DNA of 64,000 bases, from contig CM020618.1 of assembly GCA_009829735.1 (NCBI GenBank), forward strand, positions 16,167,346 to 16,231,345. The letters are read 5' to 3'. The translations under genes and the position numbers were made by a program. Shown piece by piece: positions 47,921-60,000 of the stretch. This DNA is from Pyropia yezoensis. Taxonomy: Eukaryota; Rhodophyta; Bangiophyceae; Bangiales; Bangiaceae. Position 1 is the first letter of the stretch. Each line of letters starts with the position of its first letter. The notes below the pieces were generated by a model, which made no database searches, was not told the origin of the DNA, and saw nothing but the letters and a program-made list of their open reading frames with translations.

Positions 47921-50097
47921 ATGTCTACCCAAGAGATGGGGATCGTTCAAGATAACGGATCGGCGTCGACGCCGACCCCGAAGCTGAACCCGGGAACCGG
48001 GATCGGTAACCCGATCGACAACATTGAGACGCCGATACTCTCCGGTGCCGGATCGACGTTTCGTACGGCACGGACGGCCGGGGGCGGCGGACGTCCGCAA
48101 CTGCCCTCTGCCGACCTCAAGCCGCCGCCACCTTCACCAGGGGACTCCCTGATGGCATCATTGGCTCGCATCGAGGCCCGGTTCACCGGGCTCGACGCCC
48201 GTCAAGAGCGTACGGAGGACGCAATGGCCGTGCTGATGTCAGCACGCCATACGACGGTACCCCCGTCTTGTTCCTCCCAGACCGGTACGATTCGAGCCAG
48301 CCGGACTAATTTTGGAATCCACCAGGGTCAATCCCGGTGTTGCTACTCTTGGACAACCCCCGGACACGGCGGGTTATGGATCCGACTTGTCGGCTGAGTT
48401 GGAACGTAGCCATACGGAGCGTTACGCTCGGAGCACCCAGAGCGGGCTCCGCGGACATGGCTCGGCGGACACTTACGCCGGAACAGAGTCGGCGATGGGG
48501 GGAGACGGTACCGTCTCCCCTTACCCCCTCGACGACCAAAGCCAGGCAGCTCGGGTACCCAAGGCGCCGACGCCGGAAGTTCCAGCGTCACTGATGCAAG
48601 GGATGACAGCGCAGGTTACTGCGAGCTTACTGAAGCGAATGGAGTCCGATGAGTTTACTCATTAACTGGCTATGCGACTGGATATCCAGGACGCGGACAC
48701 GGAGATTATCAACGAAGTCTTCAGGTCGGTACTGACTCCCGAACGTTACGGTTTGGAGGACCGATCCGCTGCCGTATCGGAATCGATGCGTACTACCTCG
48801 CACCGAGCGATCCGCTCTATGCAGACCCTTATGAAGGGAGTCCCGATGTTCGGGGGCCCTAACGGACGCCCGTTGGCAGTCATTGGCTTCTTGAGTAGCT
48901 TCAAGGCAGCCGCAGACAAGGCACTCGTCAACGAGGGGCTGGCACTGGAGATCCTCCCGTTCTTTGCTGACGAACGGGTTCGAGGCATCCTCCGCCAGGC
49001 ATCCCCGATGCCGGGAATGAGGGTCGCGGCCACCCCCATGGATTACCGTGGGATTCTCAAGGAGCTGCTGAGCAGTTACCTCAGTGAGGACAAGTGCGAA
49101 GACCACTATCGGGCCCTTCGCACTGCCACCGCCCAGTCCTGGGAGGATGAAGAGATGTTTGGACGCCGGATCCAAGAGCTCGACTACGAGCTGGGGAAGC
49201 TCCTCGGTGAAGGGGAACTACGGGCCATCCTGTTCGCAGGAGTACCCAACTACGTGCGGATATCCGCTCGGGGAGCCAATACGGCGCGGACGAACTTCAG
49301 TCGACTGATGCATATGTGCAAGTCCCTAGGGGACGCCTACCGGGTGCTACACACGGAATGCGCCTTGGCCCCGAAGCCCAAGGGTGACGGAGGCAAGCCC
49401 AGTTGTGACCCGGTACCGAGGCAAGAGAAGTGGAGCGTAAGCCGCACCAGTACTGGTGGCGACCGAGTATGCCCCCGCGGGTGAGAAGGAACCTCTAGTC
49501 GACCGACGGGACCACCTGTTCTTACCGGCGACGCCGGTGATTGATGAGCATGGTACGGTAGCGTACCTCGCCCCGGCTGGGACCCAGTTCCAGGTCAACG
49601 AGGGAGCGGGACGGCGCTTCCCATATGTGCGAACTACGGGGTATGCCCCGGATACGGGTAACCCCCACCAACCCCTGCCGACATGGGCAGTACGTACTGA
49701 GGCACCTCCGCACATCGCTGGTAGAATCAACCGGCTGGGGGAGTCCATGTTCCGGCTGGCACCGGGACCCAAGGCCTACCAAGGGGCGGGCACTCGGGCG
49801 CCCGAAGCAGGCAACCGGGCCTATGGCGCCAACCCGAAGCGGACGCCCGGGACGGCCGGCTCGTCCGGATGTATGTTGTGCGGAGACCCCCTACACTGGG
49901 TGTCCACATGCCCGCTCATCCCGGAGGAGTCTCGGCGGGCAGCGGCGCAACGCAAGGCATCCATTGGTGGGTATCCCGCGAGAGGCCCGGCACCGGGCAG
50001 GCAGCAAGCGCCAGGAGGAGTACTGGCAGTCGAGGATGCACCCCCTCTCCCGGATATCCCGGAAGATAGCACCCGGCCGAGTACGGGAAACAAGTAA
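47921..50097 (+). pseudogene. gag: Gag polyprotein, family A, frameshifted
   Basis: Starts at the ATG at 47921 (MSTQEMGIVQDNGSAS). The protein moves between frames near 48310-48390, meets a TAA at 48663-48665 (after DEFTH) and shifts again near 49440-49460. Despite this the order is clear: Pro/Gly-rich N-terminus, capsid-like helical region (FLSSFKAAADKALVNEGLAL, RRIQELDYELGKLLGEGELR), and a CCHC knuckle (CMLCGDPLHWVSTC) near the end. At least two indels and one stop mean this copy cannot make Gag. The last codons contain the slippery heptamer. Confidence 0.88.
50085..50091 (+). promoter_or_regulatory. -1 ribosomal frameshift heptamer, family A gag-pol
   Basis: G GGA AAC in the gag phase, followed by AAG TAA. 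The pol frame is open from 50070 and lies in -1, so gag and pol overlap by only about 28 bases around the heptamer. Pol has no ATG near its start (the first start-like codon is a TTG at 50181), which argues for frameshifting rather than independent initiation. A short stem, CGGGGT (50112) with ACCCCG (50141), lies downstream. Confidence 0.75.
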
Positions 50098-53000
50098 GAG
50101 GAAGGACGACACGGGGTCGCTGGGGTAACCTTAGCAAGCCACCCCGGATTGCCGCGAGGAAAGCCCCACGGAGAGCGCGGTTGAGCCGACGCCGCATCAA
50201 CCCCCGGGTACACCTTCCGGCCCCGACGACACGGCGTCAGGGGATTGATGACCAACCACCAAGGTTGGGAGGAGGGGACGGGAAGCCCCGTCACATGGAA
50301 CCAGATAAGGGCCCTGTCCAGGATGCCCGAGCAACACCGGATATCGGTGTAGGCCTCGTACTGTTCACCTTGGAGAACTTCAAGGTATCAGCCACACTGG
50401 GGGTTGACCCCCAGTCGACCCGATCGTACTACCCTGTACTAGATACAGGGGCTGGACCTGACCTGATCCGGAAGGATACCCTCCCGGACAAGTGGCTCCC
50501 GCGAGTCAGAGTTTCTCGGGGACCCACGATCAAGGACGCGAATGGTCGTCTCATTCTTACAACCGCAGCGATGTCGCTGCAGGTCACCATCGGGGAGCTT
50601 ACTACGGAAGTTGACTTCCTTGTGTGTGAGACTCTATCTGTGCCCTGCATACTGGGGTGCACCTTCATCAACGTCCACGTTGATGCAATCCGGCCGGGCC
50701 GGAGGACCGTCGAGCTCCAAGAGGCCGACGGGACGAAGAGAGGACAGACAGCTATCGTCAGGGACCTGACGCTACACGGGAGCCACGTTAACGTGGCTGA
50801 GGTATACGCCAGCGTAGAACCGAATACACTTCGGCTGGCCAAGCAGACTCGCTTTGAGCCGTTATCCGAGACCGTCCTCCCGGTTAACTGTGACCTCGCA
50901 GGCATCTGCAGAGTCCAGTCCAACCTACGAAACCACAAGCGCCATGGGTTAACCATGGCCAACGGTATCGTGGACCTCCCATCGGGGGAGTCATCACTGC
51001 TCGTGATGGCGAACTATCGCCGTAAGGCAGTCCCGAAAGGAACTATCCTCGGGATCGCCGAGCTCTACGGAGGAGATATCCTCACCCCTGACAAGGAAGC
51101 TCAAGTGGAACCACTTGAGGTACTGGCGGTCGCCGAGACCACCGAGCGGCAGCAACCCGATAACGGAAAGCCTAACCCATTGACAGCTCCGGCGGACATC
51201 CCGCCAAAGGACAAAGATGCCTTGAAGGCACTGGCCGAGGCTGACCTCGACCACCTTCCCCCTTCGGTAGCTGAACGGGTACGACGGATGCTAAGAAAGC
51301 ACGACGTCATGTGGACCGGCGGGGCGCTGGGTACCATTGGGGCAACCCAACACCGTATAGACCTGGTACCAGGTGCTCGACCAGCGCGGTCGCACCCGCA
51401 TCGCGCGGTACCTATGCAACGAGAGATCGTTGATGGAGAAGTGAAGAGGATGAGTGATGCTAAGGTGATCCGACCTTCGATGTCGGAATGGGGCGCCCCA
51501 GTCGTTATCGTACCGAAGAAGGATCAAACCCCTCGGTTTTGCATCGATTATCGACGCCTCAACTGGGTTACCAAGAAGGACTCATACCCTTTACCAAGGA
51601 TGGACGAGTGCATGGACTCACTGGGGGAAGCCACAGTGTTTACCACTATCGACTGCAATGCCGGGTACTGGCAGATCCCCGTTGAAGAGGGGGATATCCA
51701 CAAGACGGCGTTCGTCTGTCACAGTGGCGTGTACGAGTTCCTAAGGATGCCCTTCAGATTATCCAACGCCCCCGCCACATTCCAGCGAGCCATCGACACT
51801 ATACTGTCGGGAGTCAAGTGGCGTAACTGCCTGGTGTACCTGGACGACGTCATCGTCTTCTCGCGTAACATGGATGACCATGAGCGACATGTCGATGAAG
51901 TACTCACCCTCTTGCGGAACGCCGGGGTAACCCTGCGACTCAAGAAGTGCGCCTTCTTCCAGCAGACAGTCGAGTATCTGGGTCACCAGATCACACCAGG
52001 TAAACTGGGAGTGCTCGAAGCTAATACCCGGGCACTCCGGGATGCGCGATACCCAACCACCCAGACACAGCTGAAAAGCTTTCTGGGGATGTGCAACGTA
52101 TACCGACGGTTCGTCAAGGACTTTGCTCGTATAGCCAAACCGTTGACGGTTCTGACGAGCAGCGCCTTGCCAAAGGTACTCCAACCTCCCTCGCCCAGCG
52201 AGGGAGAGGCATTCGAGCTGCTCAAGCAAGCTCTGCTAGCCCCACCCGTGCTTGCGTTGCCGCATAGACGCGGGACCTTCGTCATCGACGTCGATGCCTG
52301 TGATACCCAAGTGGGATGCCCCCTGTTACAGGGAGAAACTACCATCGGTACAGATAATGCTATCCCGGAGCTACATCCGGTAGGGTACTTCAGCCGGACA
52401 CTCAACCCGGCTGAGCGTAACTATAGTGCCACCGAGCGCGAGTGCCTCGGAATCATATGGGCAGTGCAACTGCTCCGGCCATACCTGGAAGGTTCCAGGT
52501 TCATCGTAAGGTCCGACCACGAACCTCTACGATGGCTTCTCAACCTTGGTGACAAGGATTCCGACAGCCACGGTCGGCTAGCCCGGTGGAGGCTGAAGAT
52601 GGCCGAGCACGACTATCGGACCATATATATGGCCGGCTCCACCCATCATCTGAAGGACGCGCTGTCGCGACTCGATACCCCGAGCGGGGATACCCGCCCG
52701 GTGGACGAGGACATTCCAGTGGTACCGGTGTGCATGGTGGGTAATGCTACCCAGGGTATGGTTGACCATACCATGGCACACCTTGCGTGCCCATTGACCC
52801 TCGCGGACTTCCGCGAGGCACAGGCCAATGACGATGACTGTAAACGCCATCGCGCAAACCTCCTGGCCGGTACGGCCGGCATCTTCTCCGAGAACGAGGA
52901 CGGACTCATATACCGGCGGGCACCCGCCGATGGACGACATCAGGTCGTGGTTCCCGTGTCCTTACGGCAAGCCGTCGTGGAGCGAGAACACGAGAACCCC

Positions 53001-53620
53001 ACAGCCGGACACCCGGGGGGTTCGCGCATGTTCGCAGCAATGCGAAGGTTCTTCTACTGGCCAGCAATGGCCGTCGATGTAATCGACCACGTGCGGGGAT
53101 GCCACCCGTGTGCCCGAAATCGTATGAGTATTCATAGGCGGGCATCCGCTATAGAACTGTTCCCCCCGGATGGGCCCAACGAGCAAGTCGCTATCGACAT
53201 ACTCGGGCCACTTCCGGTAACGGAAAAAGGGAACAGGTACATCCTGGTCATGTCGGATCGCTTTACTAAGCTGTCACGGGCATTACAGTCCCGGACAATA
53301 CGGCCTACACCATCATGAACGCAGTGGTTGACCACTGGATCAGTGCTTACGGAGTTATGAAGCAACTTCTCTCCGATAACGGAGCAAACCTTACGTCAGC
53401 GTTCTGCACGAAGGTCCTGGGAATGTTCGGTATCGAACCCCGTTGGGCATCCGACTACCACCCGCAATCCAACGGACAAGTGGAGCGGTTCAACCGCACC
53501 ATCGTCAAGATGCTCCAATGCTATGTAGCAGAGCACACGAAGACGTGGGACAGGCTCCTGTCCGTCCTGACCCTGGCATACAATGCCAGGCCCCACCGGA
53601 GTACCGGCATTGCCCCACTG

Positions 53621-53628
53621 GAATGGGT
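53621..53628 (+). repeat. Left 8-bp target duplication of the hAT insertion
   Basis: GAATGGGT directly before the element; the same 8 bases follow it at 60890-60897. In copy 1 the uninterrupted site reads GAGTGGGTCATGCC at the matching place. Confidence 0.97.
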
Positions 53629-53646
53629 CAGGCCCTGTCATAAGTA
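53629..53646 (+). repeat. hAT left terminal inverted repeat
   Basis: 18 bp, CAGGCCCTGTCATAAGTA, matching the right end perfectly; similarity stops after base 18. Confidence 0.97.
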
Positions 53647-54353
53647 GATGATGGGTGAGTACTTTCTACAGTATGAGTGCCAGTATACCCGTACTGGCGG
53701 CTTTTTGCAGACGCTGATACTGCACTCTGTCCCGTGAGAAGGCACGCACTCATACTCGTGCCGGTCGCTCAGTAGGTATTTCACGAGTATTAGTTGCGCA
53801 CAAGGCAGTGCCTCATACGACCCACAAGAGCGGTCTGTCGGGTGCAGCCAGTACGGTGAAAGCGCAGTTTCTGTGCGCTTCTGTTAATAAACAGGTCCGT
53901 TTATGCCTTCGAAATGGACCCACACGGTTACCGCCCGTCCCGCCGGTCTCCTGTGCGTCGCTGGCGACGGATGCGTGCGCGCACTGTTGGCGATGGAAGC
54001 AGACACCACCGACCAAAACAGAGCAGTTGCCCGCCTCCAGGTTCAGAGGAAGGGACAGAGGTGCCGCGCTCGGTGACCGACCCCGCGTGGCAATGTAGCG
54101 GCAAGACATTGGTTCCTTGTTGCCAGACTCGGGGTTCCTTGGGTGCCTCCCACCGCTCAGTTGGCCCACACGCGCCTGCCTACCGTCCCGTCGAGGCCTC
54201 CCTGTACTTTTCCTGTCAAACCGGTGCCTGTCGCCTTATCCACGGCAAAGGGAGGCACGGGCCCTTCCCCCCCCCCCCGCTCTCTCTTTCGTCCCGCTCA
54301 CGCACTCTTCTTCCCTGCCCCCCCCATTGCCCACGCTCCGCTGAACGGGCGGC
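53647..54353. other. hAT left subterminal region and transposase leader
   Basis: Contains repeated GAGTAC, CAGTAT, GTATGAG and GTACTGG words within the first ~170 bp, typical of transposase-binding subterminal repeats in hAT elements. A pyrimidine-rich tract precedes the transposase ATG. No gene. Confidence 0.55.
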
Positions 54354-57005
54354 ATGTCGACCACGAGCACTGAGGACGATGGTATCGCCCCAGTTGGACG
54401 GGAGCTCGTAGCACTCGCCCCCACGGCTGCGGACCGCGGAGGGGGTTCCGACGAGGAGGAAGAAGGAGCGGAACCGCCCCGAGTGCGGAAGCGGCCGCTG
54501 AGCTCTGGTGCGTCGCCTGCCCCAAGTGAATTATGGAAGGCGTCGGTACTGCGCGATGAAGTCGGCATCCAGCGTGCTGTGGTGGTCAAGAGCCCACCGA
54601 TATCCGTTGACCAGGGCAACCACAGCTGGACGCTGGCTGCGGACTACCGCTCAAAAAGCGTGCGTTCAAAGGTTTGGGGCCTCGTGGACGTGTACACCAG
54701 GGCTGGCACCGACGACGTTTACGTCCTCTGCCGGGTTTGCGGGCTTGAGAATGTCACAACTTTTCTCTTCCTTAAGGACGGGGTCTCGAGCAACGCGTCA
54801 AAGCACTTTGAATCGGCGGGCAAGGGCAGGGGCTCGGAAACCCGGCGGGGCGACCATCTGCTGGCAGCTCTCTACCTATCTAAAAATATCAAGGGCGGTC
54901 CGAGAACTCGAGAGGTGGCCAACGACGGGTCGCTCACCCAGTTCCTGCGCCCGGCTGCCCGACGGGATCACCACGTCCGGTTCGTCATGATGCTGGTAAC
55001 GAGCGCGTCACCTCACGCGTTTGCCCGCCAAGAGCGCCTGCGGACCTTCCTCGCGGGGCTGCGCGTAACGTACACGCCACCAGCGCAAGCGACGGTGCGG
55101 CACCACCTCACGGAGCTGGCGTCGGTTGTTCACGGCGCCTTGACGGGTATGCTTGCCAAGGTGAAGGAAGGCTCCTCCGGTGTGCCCTGGGGCCACATCT
55201 CCCTCGACCTGTGGACGGCGCGGCACTCCAAGGAGAGCTATGGGTCGCTCGTCATTCGCTTTACTGAGACGAGCACGTTTGCGGGCGGTGAACGTTCTCT
55301 TGGGGTATGGAAGTGCGGCGGGAAGCACGACTTTGCAAGCATTCGAGCTTGGACCAAGAACCGGCTGGCGTACTTTGGGCTTACGATGGAAGACATTGCG
55401 AGCTCGACTACCGATTCCGGCGCCAACGTTCGCAAGGCCATGATCGGGTTCACTGACGCGTGGGTCCCGTGTGCCGCCCATTCCTTGCACAACGCTGTCA
55501 GGAAGGCTCTCGGGGGCCCGGGCGAGTCGGCCACCCAGCGCTCGGCACGCATGGCCAAGGGTGGCGAGGCCGCCCGTCGCCAGCTCAAGCCCTGCCCCAA
55601 TGATGGGGCGCGAGAGGCACTTGCTCGCTTGCGCACCACGGTCCGGTTTTTCGAGCACTCCCCGGGCGAGGCGAAGCGCATGCGCGGAGTCGACGCGGCG
55701 GGGGATCCCAGCTCCCGCGGGCTGGTGCAGGACGTGGCAACGCGCTGGGGCTCGACGTACGAGTCGCACTGTCGCCTGTTCACCATGTGGGAGCCGTTGA
55801 CGGCGTACTTTCGATCTGCGTCGTTGACGGCGGAGCAGCGGCAGCGGCGTATCACGCGCAGTGACTGGGACAAGCTAAGGCACTTCATCGGCGTATTGAC
55901 GCCGTGCTACGAGGTCACCAAGGCCGCTGAGAGCGGAACGGCCACCCTCGCGGACCTGCTCCCCCTGCTCGTCGCTTTGCGCAAGACCATGCACTGCGAC
56001 ACGATGGTCGTCCCCAAGTACCCCGAGCCGCCGCTGGCGGTCGGCGCGGCCGCCATTGAGCAGTACTTGGCCGACAACCGGGACGTGGACGTGATGGAGT
56101 TGGACGACCGCCTGTTCCCGAGCAAAGATGTGTACGTGGACACCACGCCGGGGTTTGAGTGTCTGTGCCCGGAAGCTCGGACGGCCGTTCATCTTCTCCG
56201 GTCGGAGTTGGATCGGCTTTTTTTTAGCCGAAAGGACGCCACCAAGAACTGGTTGCAGAATGATGCCGTGCTAAGGGCAATGACGCTGACGCCCGGGGGA
56301 TCCAGAATGCTGCGGGAGGTGGCCACGTGGCTGGGCGACCCGGACCCATCGCCGGTGGCCGAGGCTGCCGTTTTGACCACCGCCACCAGGTGGAAAGCCC
56401 CAACCTCGACAGGTGACAACCGTCGCGCGCCCAGTGCACCGCCCACCCCTGTCACTGCGTCGCGGCACTCCGAGCAGCGAGCCGCGGCACGGTCTTCCTT
56501 GGTGCTTTGGGGTGCTGCTGTCCCTGGGCGTCAGCAAGGTGGCCGCCCTATGCACGCTGGGGATGCTGGGGACGTCCACGCGGAGCTGACGCGCTATCGC
56601 ACTCTTTCCAAGAACATGTCAGCTGTTGAGACCTCCACATTTTGGCGCCGGCACCGTGAACAGCTCCCCACCTTGTATTTGGTGGCCGCCTCTGCGTTTG
56701 GTGCCGTTGGATCTTCTGCCTCGTGCGAGCGCGACTTTTCGTTTGCGGGTCGGCTGGTGCGGCCTGACCGTGCGTCGCTTTCCATTTCAAGTGTGGAGAT
56801 GCATTCGCTCGTGTCAGCCAACGCTGACCTGGTGTCCGAGGACACGGCTTCCGTGCCCATCCTTTCGCACGCGGCGGCGGATGAGTACAGGTGCGCAATG
56901 AACACGTTTGAGCCAACGGTAGATGATGTGGGGGACGAGGGAGGGTACTGGGAGTCGTCTGCTGATTTTGAGGAGGGCGAGGACGAGTCCTCGGTGGAAG
57001 GGTAG
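54354..57005 (+). CDS. hAT-family transposase
   Basis: 883 codons from the ATG at 54354 to a TAG. An acidic N-terminus leads to a BED-like zinc-finger remnant (CRVCG at 126-130, H151), then the RNase H-fold core with SLDLWTAR (D285), STTDSGANVR (D354), the CAAHSLHNAV motif (373-382) and DVATRWGSTYE (460-470). The C-terminal dimerisation domain reads GSSASCERDFSFAGRLVRPD, with the expected catalytic Glu at 792, followed by an acidic tail. The enzyme should cut and paste the 7.26-kb element and make 8-bp duplications, which agrees with the flanks seen. Length is within the range of large hAT transposases. No stop, frameshift or obvious intron is present. Confidence 0.95.
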   Translation: MSTTSTEDDGIAPVGRELVALAPTAADRGGGSDEEEEGAEPPRVRKRPLSSGASPAPSELWKASVLRDEVGIQRAVVVKSPPISVDQGNHSWTLAADYRSKSVRSKVWGLVDVYTRAGTDDVYVLCRVCGLENVTTFLFLKDGVSSNASKHFESAGKGRGSETRRGDHLLAALYLSKNIKGGPRTREVANDGSLTQFLRPAARRDHHVRFVMMLVTSASPHAFARQERLRTFLAGLRVTYTPPAQATVRHHLTELASVVHGALTGMLAKVKEGSSGVPWGHISLDLWTARHSKESYGSLVIRFTETSTFAGGERSLGVWKCGGKHDFASIRAWTKNRLAYFGLTMEDIASSTTDSGANVRKAMIGFTDAWVPCAAHSLHNAVRKALGGPGESATQRSARMAKGGEAARRQLKPCPNDGAREALARLRTTVRFFEHSPGEAKRMRGVDAAGDPSSRGLVQDVATRWGSTYESHCRLFTMWEPLTAYFRSASLTAEQRQRRITRSDWDKLRHFIGVLTPCYEVTKAAESGTATLADLLPLLVALRKTMHCDTMVVPKYPEPPLAVGAAAIEQYLADNRDVDVMELDDRLFPSKDVYVDTTPGFECLCPEARTAVHLLRSELDRLFFSRKDATKNWLQNDAVLRAMTLTPGGSRMLREVATWLGDPDPSPVAEAAVLTTATRWKAPTSTGDNRRAPSAPPTPVTASRHSEQRAAARSSLVLWGAAVPGRQQGGRPMHAGDAGDVHAELTRYRTLSKNMSAVETSTFWRRHREQLPTLYLVAASAFGAVGSSASCERDFSFAGRLVRPDRASLSISSVEMHSLVSANADLVSEDTASVPILSHAAADEYRCAMNTFEPTVDDVGDEGGYWESSADFEEGEDESSVEG

Positions 57006-60000
57006 AGCAGATAGGAACCCCTCTTTTTTGTACCCGCTCTTCTATACATGCCCCTGATGCACCTCGGTGCACCTTAGTACTACGGTGAGTGCTGGTCGAA
57101 ACGGGTGCGGGGCACGACAATAAGTGTGTTAGACGAGCGGCCCGAGAAGAGGAGCGGCAGGTGGGATTAGGTAGGTCGGCAGACGTGCGTCAAAGGCAGT
57201 GCACCGCGCACCCCCGCAGCAGCAAGAGCGCGCCTGAGTGGTTGTCAGTGACTGGGGGTATCATGCCGGCCAGAGCTCATGCCCCCCTTCTTTTCTGCCC
57301 ATCGGCCGAGCCCGTTAGCATACACACAGCCGCCGCGCCCGGCGGTCAGTGAAGAGAACATCCACACAAACGTATGGGCTACGCTCTCTGCTTGTGCGTG
57401 CCTGCCGGCCGTCTACTTTGCACCCCTAGAAAACGGAAACTGAGACGGTCGGAAAAGCGAGTCACTTCCCCATCTACTATAAGCTTGTAGTGGTCTGGGC
57501 AGCGCAGGCATGGCATGGTTCAAAACTTCCCCCTCTCGCAGTCATATAAACACAGCATGGGAGCGCCCACCCCGACTGGCGCGTCCGCGGGCTCAAACTC
57601 ACACTCGCCCACACGCACCGTCTCGCCTTCGACACCCGTGCGAGCCGAGACCCCGACCAGGGCCGCGCCGCACGACGCCACGTCCGTGGCGTAAACAGGT
57701 AGAAAGAAAGACCCCGTTGCTCATTGGGTGGCCGGCGGGCGAGCATATACACTCCCCGCAAACAGAGATACCCCCACGCAGGAGCAGGCGTACGCCACCA
57801 GAAAGCGGAACATCAAACTCCCGCACGACGACCGCGCGAGGCCGTCGCGACGGCGAGTGGGGAGGTAGACGCGGCCCAGGTGGCCCCGGGGAGCGCACAG
57901 CGGAAGGTCAACACTCCCTCATCATGCCCCCCCCCCCAACCGTCCAGGGCAGGCAGGCGGCCGGCCACCCAAAAAAAGCACACCAACCCCAACGGCAGCG
58001 ACATGCCGCCGTCCAGGAAAGAGGGGGGGGGGTGGCCGCGCCTGTAGCGGGGCCGCGCCAATGGCAGCGACATACCGCCGTCGACGGGGGAGGGGGGGCG
58101 CCACCTGCGGGGCGGCGCCGCCAACGGCGGCAACATCATGTTGCCGCCGATGGGGGGGGGGCCGCCGCCGCCGCAGGGAGCGCCGCGCCAACGCGAGCAG
58201 GGATGCCGCCGATGGGGGGGGGGTCGCCGCCACCGCCGCGCAGGCGGCCCCACCAGGAAGACAGGAAGACAGGAAGAACCACCAACGCCGCCAGCAGCAG
58301 CAACGCCGCCGCCGTCAGAGGAGGGGGGGGGGGCGCCGCCGCCAGCGGGGATGCGGCCGCCCCCAAAAAAGAACCACCAACGCCGCCAACAGCACCAACG
58401 TCGGCGCCGTCCGGGGGGGGGTGGCGCCGCCTGCGGCAAGACGGCGGCGCCAACGGCTGAGGCGAGATGTTGCCAATAGGGGGGGGGACGCCACACGCTT
58501 TACCAGGGGCCCCCCCCGCCCAGCTGAGCAGCGAAAGGCGAACACGCCGCGCCCCGACGACGACGCGGTGCTGGTCTGTTTGGCAGTCGAGGGTGGGGCA
58601 GGCGCCCGGCAGCGCCGCGGCGGGCTGGGCACCATGGGGAAGTGCGGGCGGTGAGGAGGGGGGGCAGGGCACCACGATAGGGGAGGGGAGGGGAGTGACT
58701 GGTGGCATGGGGCCGCCGGTGAGAGCGCCTAACGACGATGGGGCGGCGGTCGGTAGCAGCGCTAGTGCATGCCGCGCCGACCCCCCCAAGAGACGGGCAA
58801 CTGGTTGCATCGGTGGCCCAACGTTGGGACGCGGGGCTTGCAGCGGCACCCCCCCCGCACTGGCGGTGGCTGCTAGCCACCTGCCGACCCCGCACGGTCA
58901 GCTGAGCGCGAGCTGGTTCTCACGAGCTTGCAAGTAAGTAACGTTGGATGGATGTCAAATCAGTTGCATTTACACCAGCGGAGGGTTCTTGCTTCCTCCT
59001 TTTTTTTTTTTTTTTTTTTTCCTAGTTTCTCGCCGCCTGCACCGCACTCGCCGTCACCACACCTCCTGCTGTCGCCCCCGTCTCCAAGCCCCCGTTGCTG
59101 CCCACCTTCCCACCGGCCACCCTCCCCCCCTGTCGTGCCACCGCTGCTCTCTCCCAGTGACTGCACGACAGGCCGCCCCCCCATCGCAATGACCGGGTGC
59201 ATCCGTCCACCCGCCCTCTCGTCGTGGCAGCCAGAGCCGCCGGGTAGCGGAGCCGCCACATGAGCAGCACCGCCGGCACAGGGAGGTGCCACCGCCAGTG
59301 AGGAGTTGAGCAGCAAAGGAAAAAGGGCGCCACGGCAGGGGGCGACGCCAGGAAAGCCGTCCTTTGGGGAAGGCGCCGCCAGAGAGCAGGGCGCAGTCCG
59401 CCAGGAGGGGGGGGGATCCGCAGGAAAGGGCGCCAAGAGCAACACAGACCACCAGCGGCAGGCGAGGGTGCCGCCACGACAGACGCCACCGGACCGAGGC
59501 GGCCGCCGCCGCGCGGCGAGTCGCCATAAAAAGGGGGGGCGGCGAGGAGGGGAGCAGCACGACAGGGCGGGCGGACGGCGCCAACGCGCGGAAGGCCGCG
59601 GCGAGAGCCACGCCGCCGCCGCCAGCGAGAGCGCGGCCGCCATGGCGACACGGCCGCCGCCAGTGGGCGGTGGCCGCGGGAAGGGGGAGGTGGGGGTCAA
59701 AAGAGGGCGGTCGCTCCTACCATGGGGAGGTCGCTATCGGCGAAAGGGTGGCCCTGCAGGTGAGGGCGTAGGGAAAAAAAGCGACCGCCGCACGGGAAGC
59801 CAGCGTCGTCCTGTGGGGAGCGCCGCCGACCGAGGGGGCATACAGTGCGGCGGCACAGACAAAGTGGGGTGGCTTTGGTGCGGGAAGGGCCACGGATGGC
59901 CGGTTCGTGCGACGGATGGCTGGCGCGGGCGCCCTCGTGGCTGCGGGACGGACAGTCGCAGGCACTGAGGGGGACGCCAGTGGGGGGGGCGCAACTGGGT

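Larger units (their letters stand above)
50070..53628 (+). pseudogene. pol: Pol polyprotein, family A copy 2, left part
   Basis: Protease (VLDTGAGPDLIRK), reverse transcriptase (FCIDYRRLNWVTKKDSYPLP, YLDD at 51837-51848), RNase H (FVIDVDACDTQVGC, RSDHEPLRWLL) and integrase (HHCC finger, AIDILGPLP). Around 53283-53310 one base is missing relative to copy 1, which ends the frame early; the integrase core resumes in the next phase (LLSDNGANLTS, NGQVERFNRT). The gene is then cut at 53628 by the hAT element and continues at 60890. Confidence 0.93.

Noticed and set aside
57510..58654. Possible extra genes in the hAT right arm.
   Set aside because: Frames overlap on both strands with GC-driven composition and no conserved motif.
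58996..59024. The T run as a poly(A) tail of a retrocopied gene on the minus strand.
   Set aside because: No coding sequence or target duplication beside it; a pyrimidine tract or slippage run explains it equally well.
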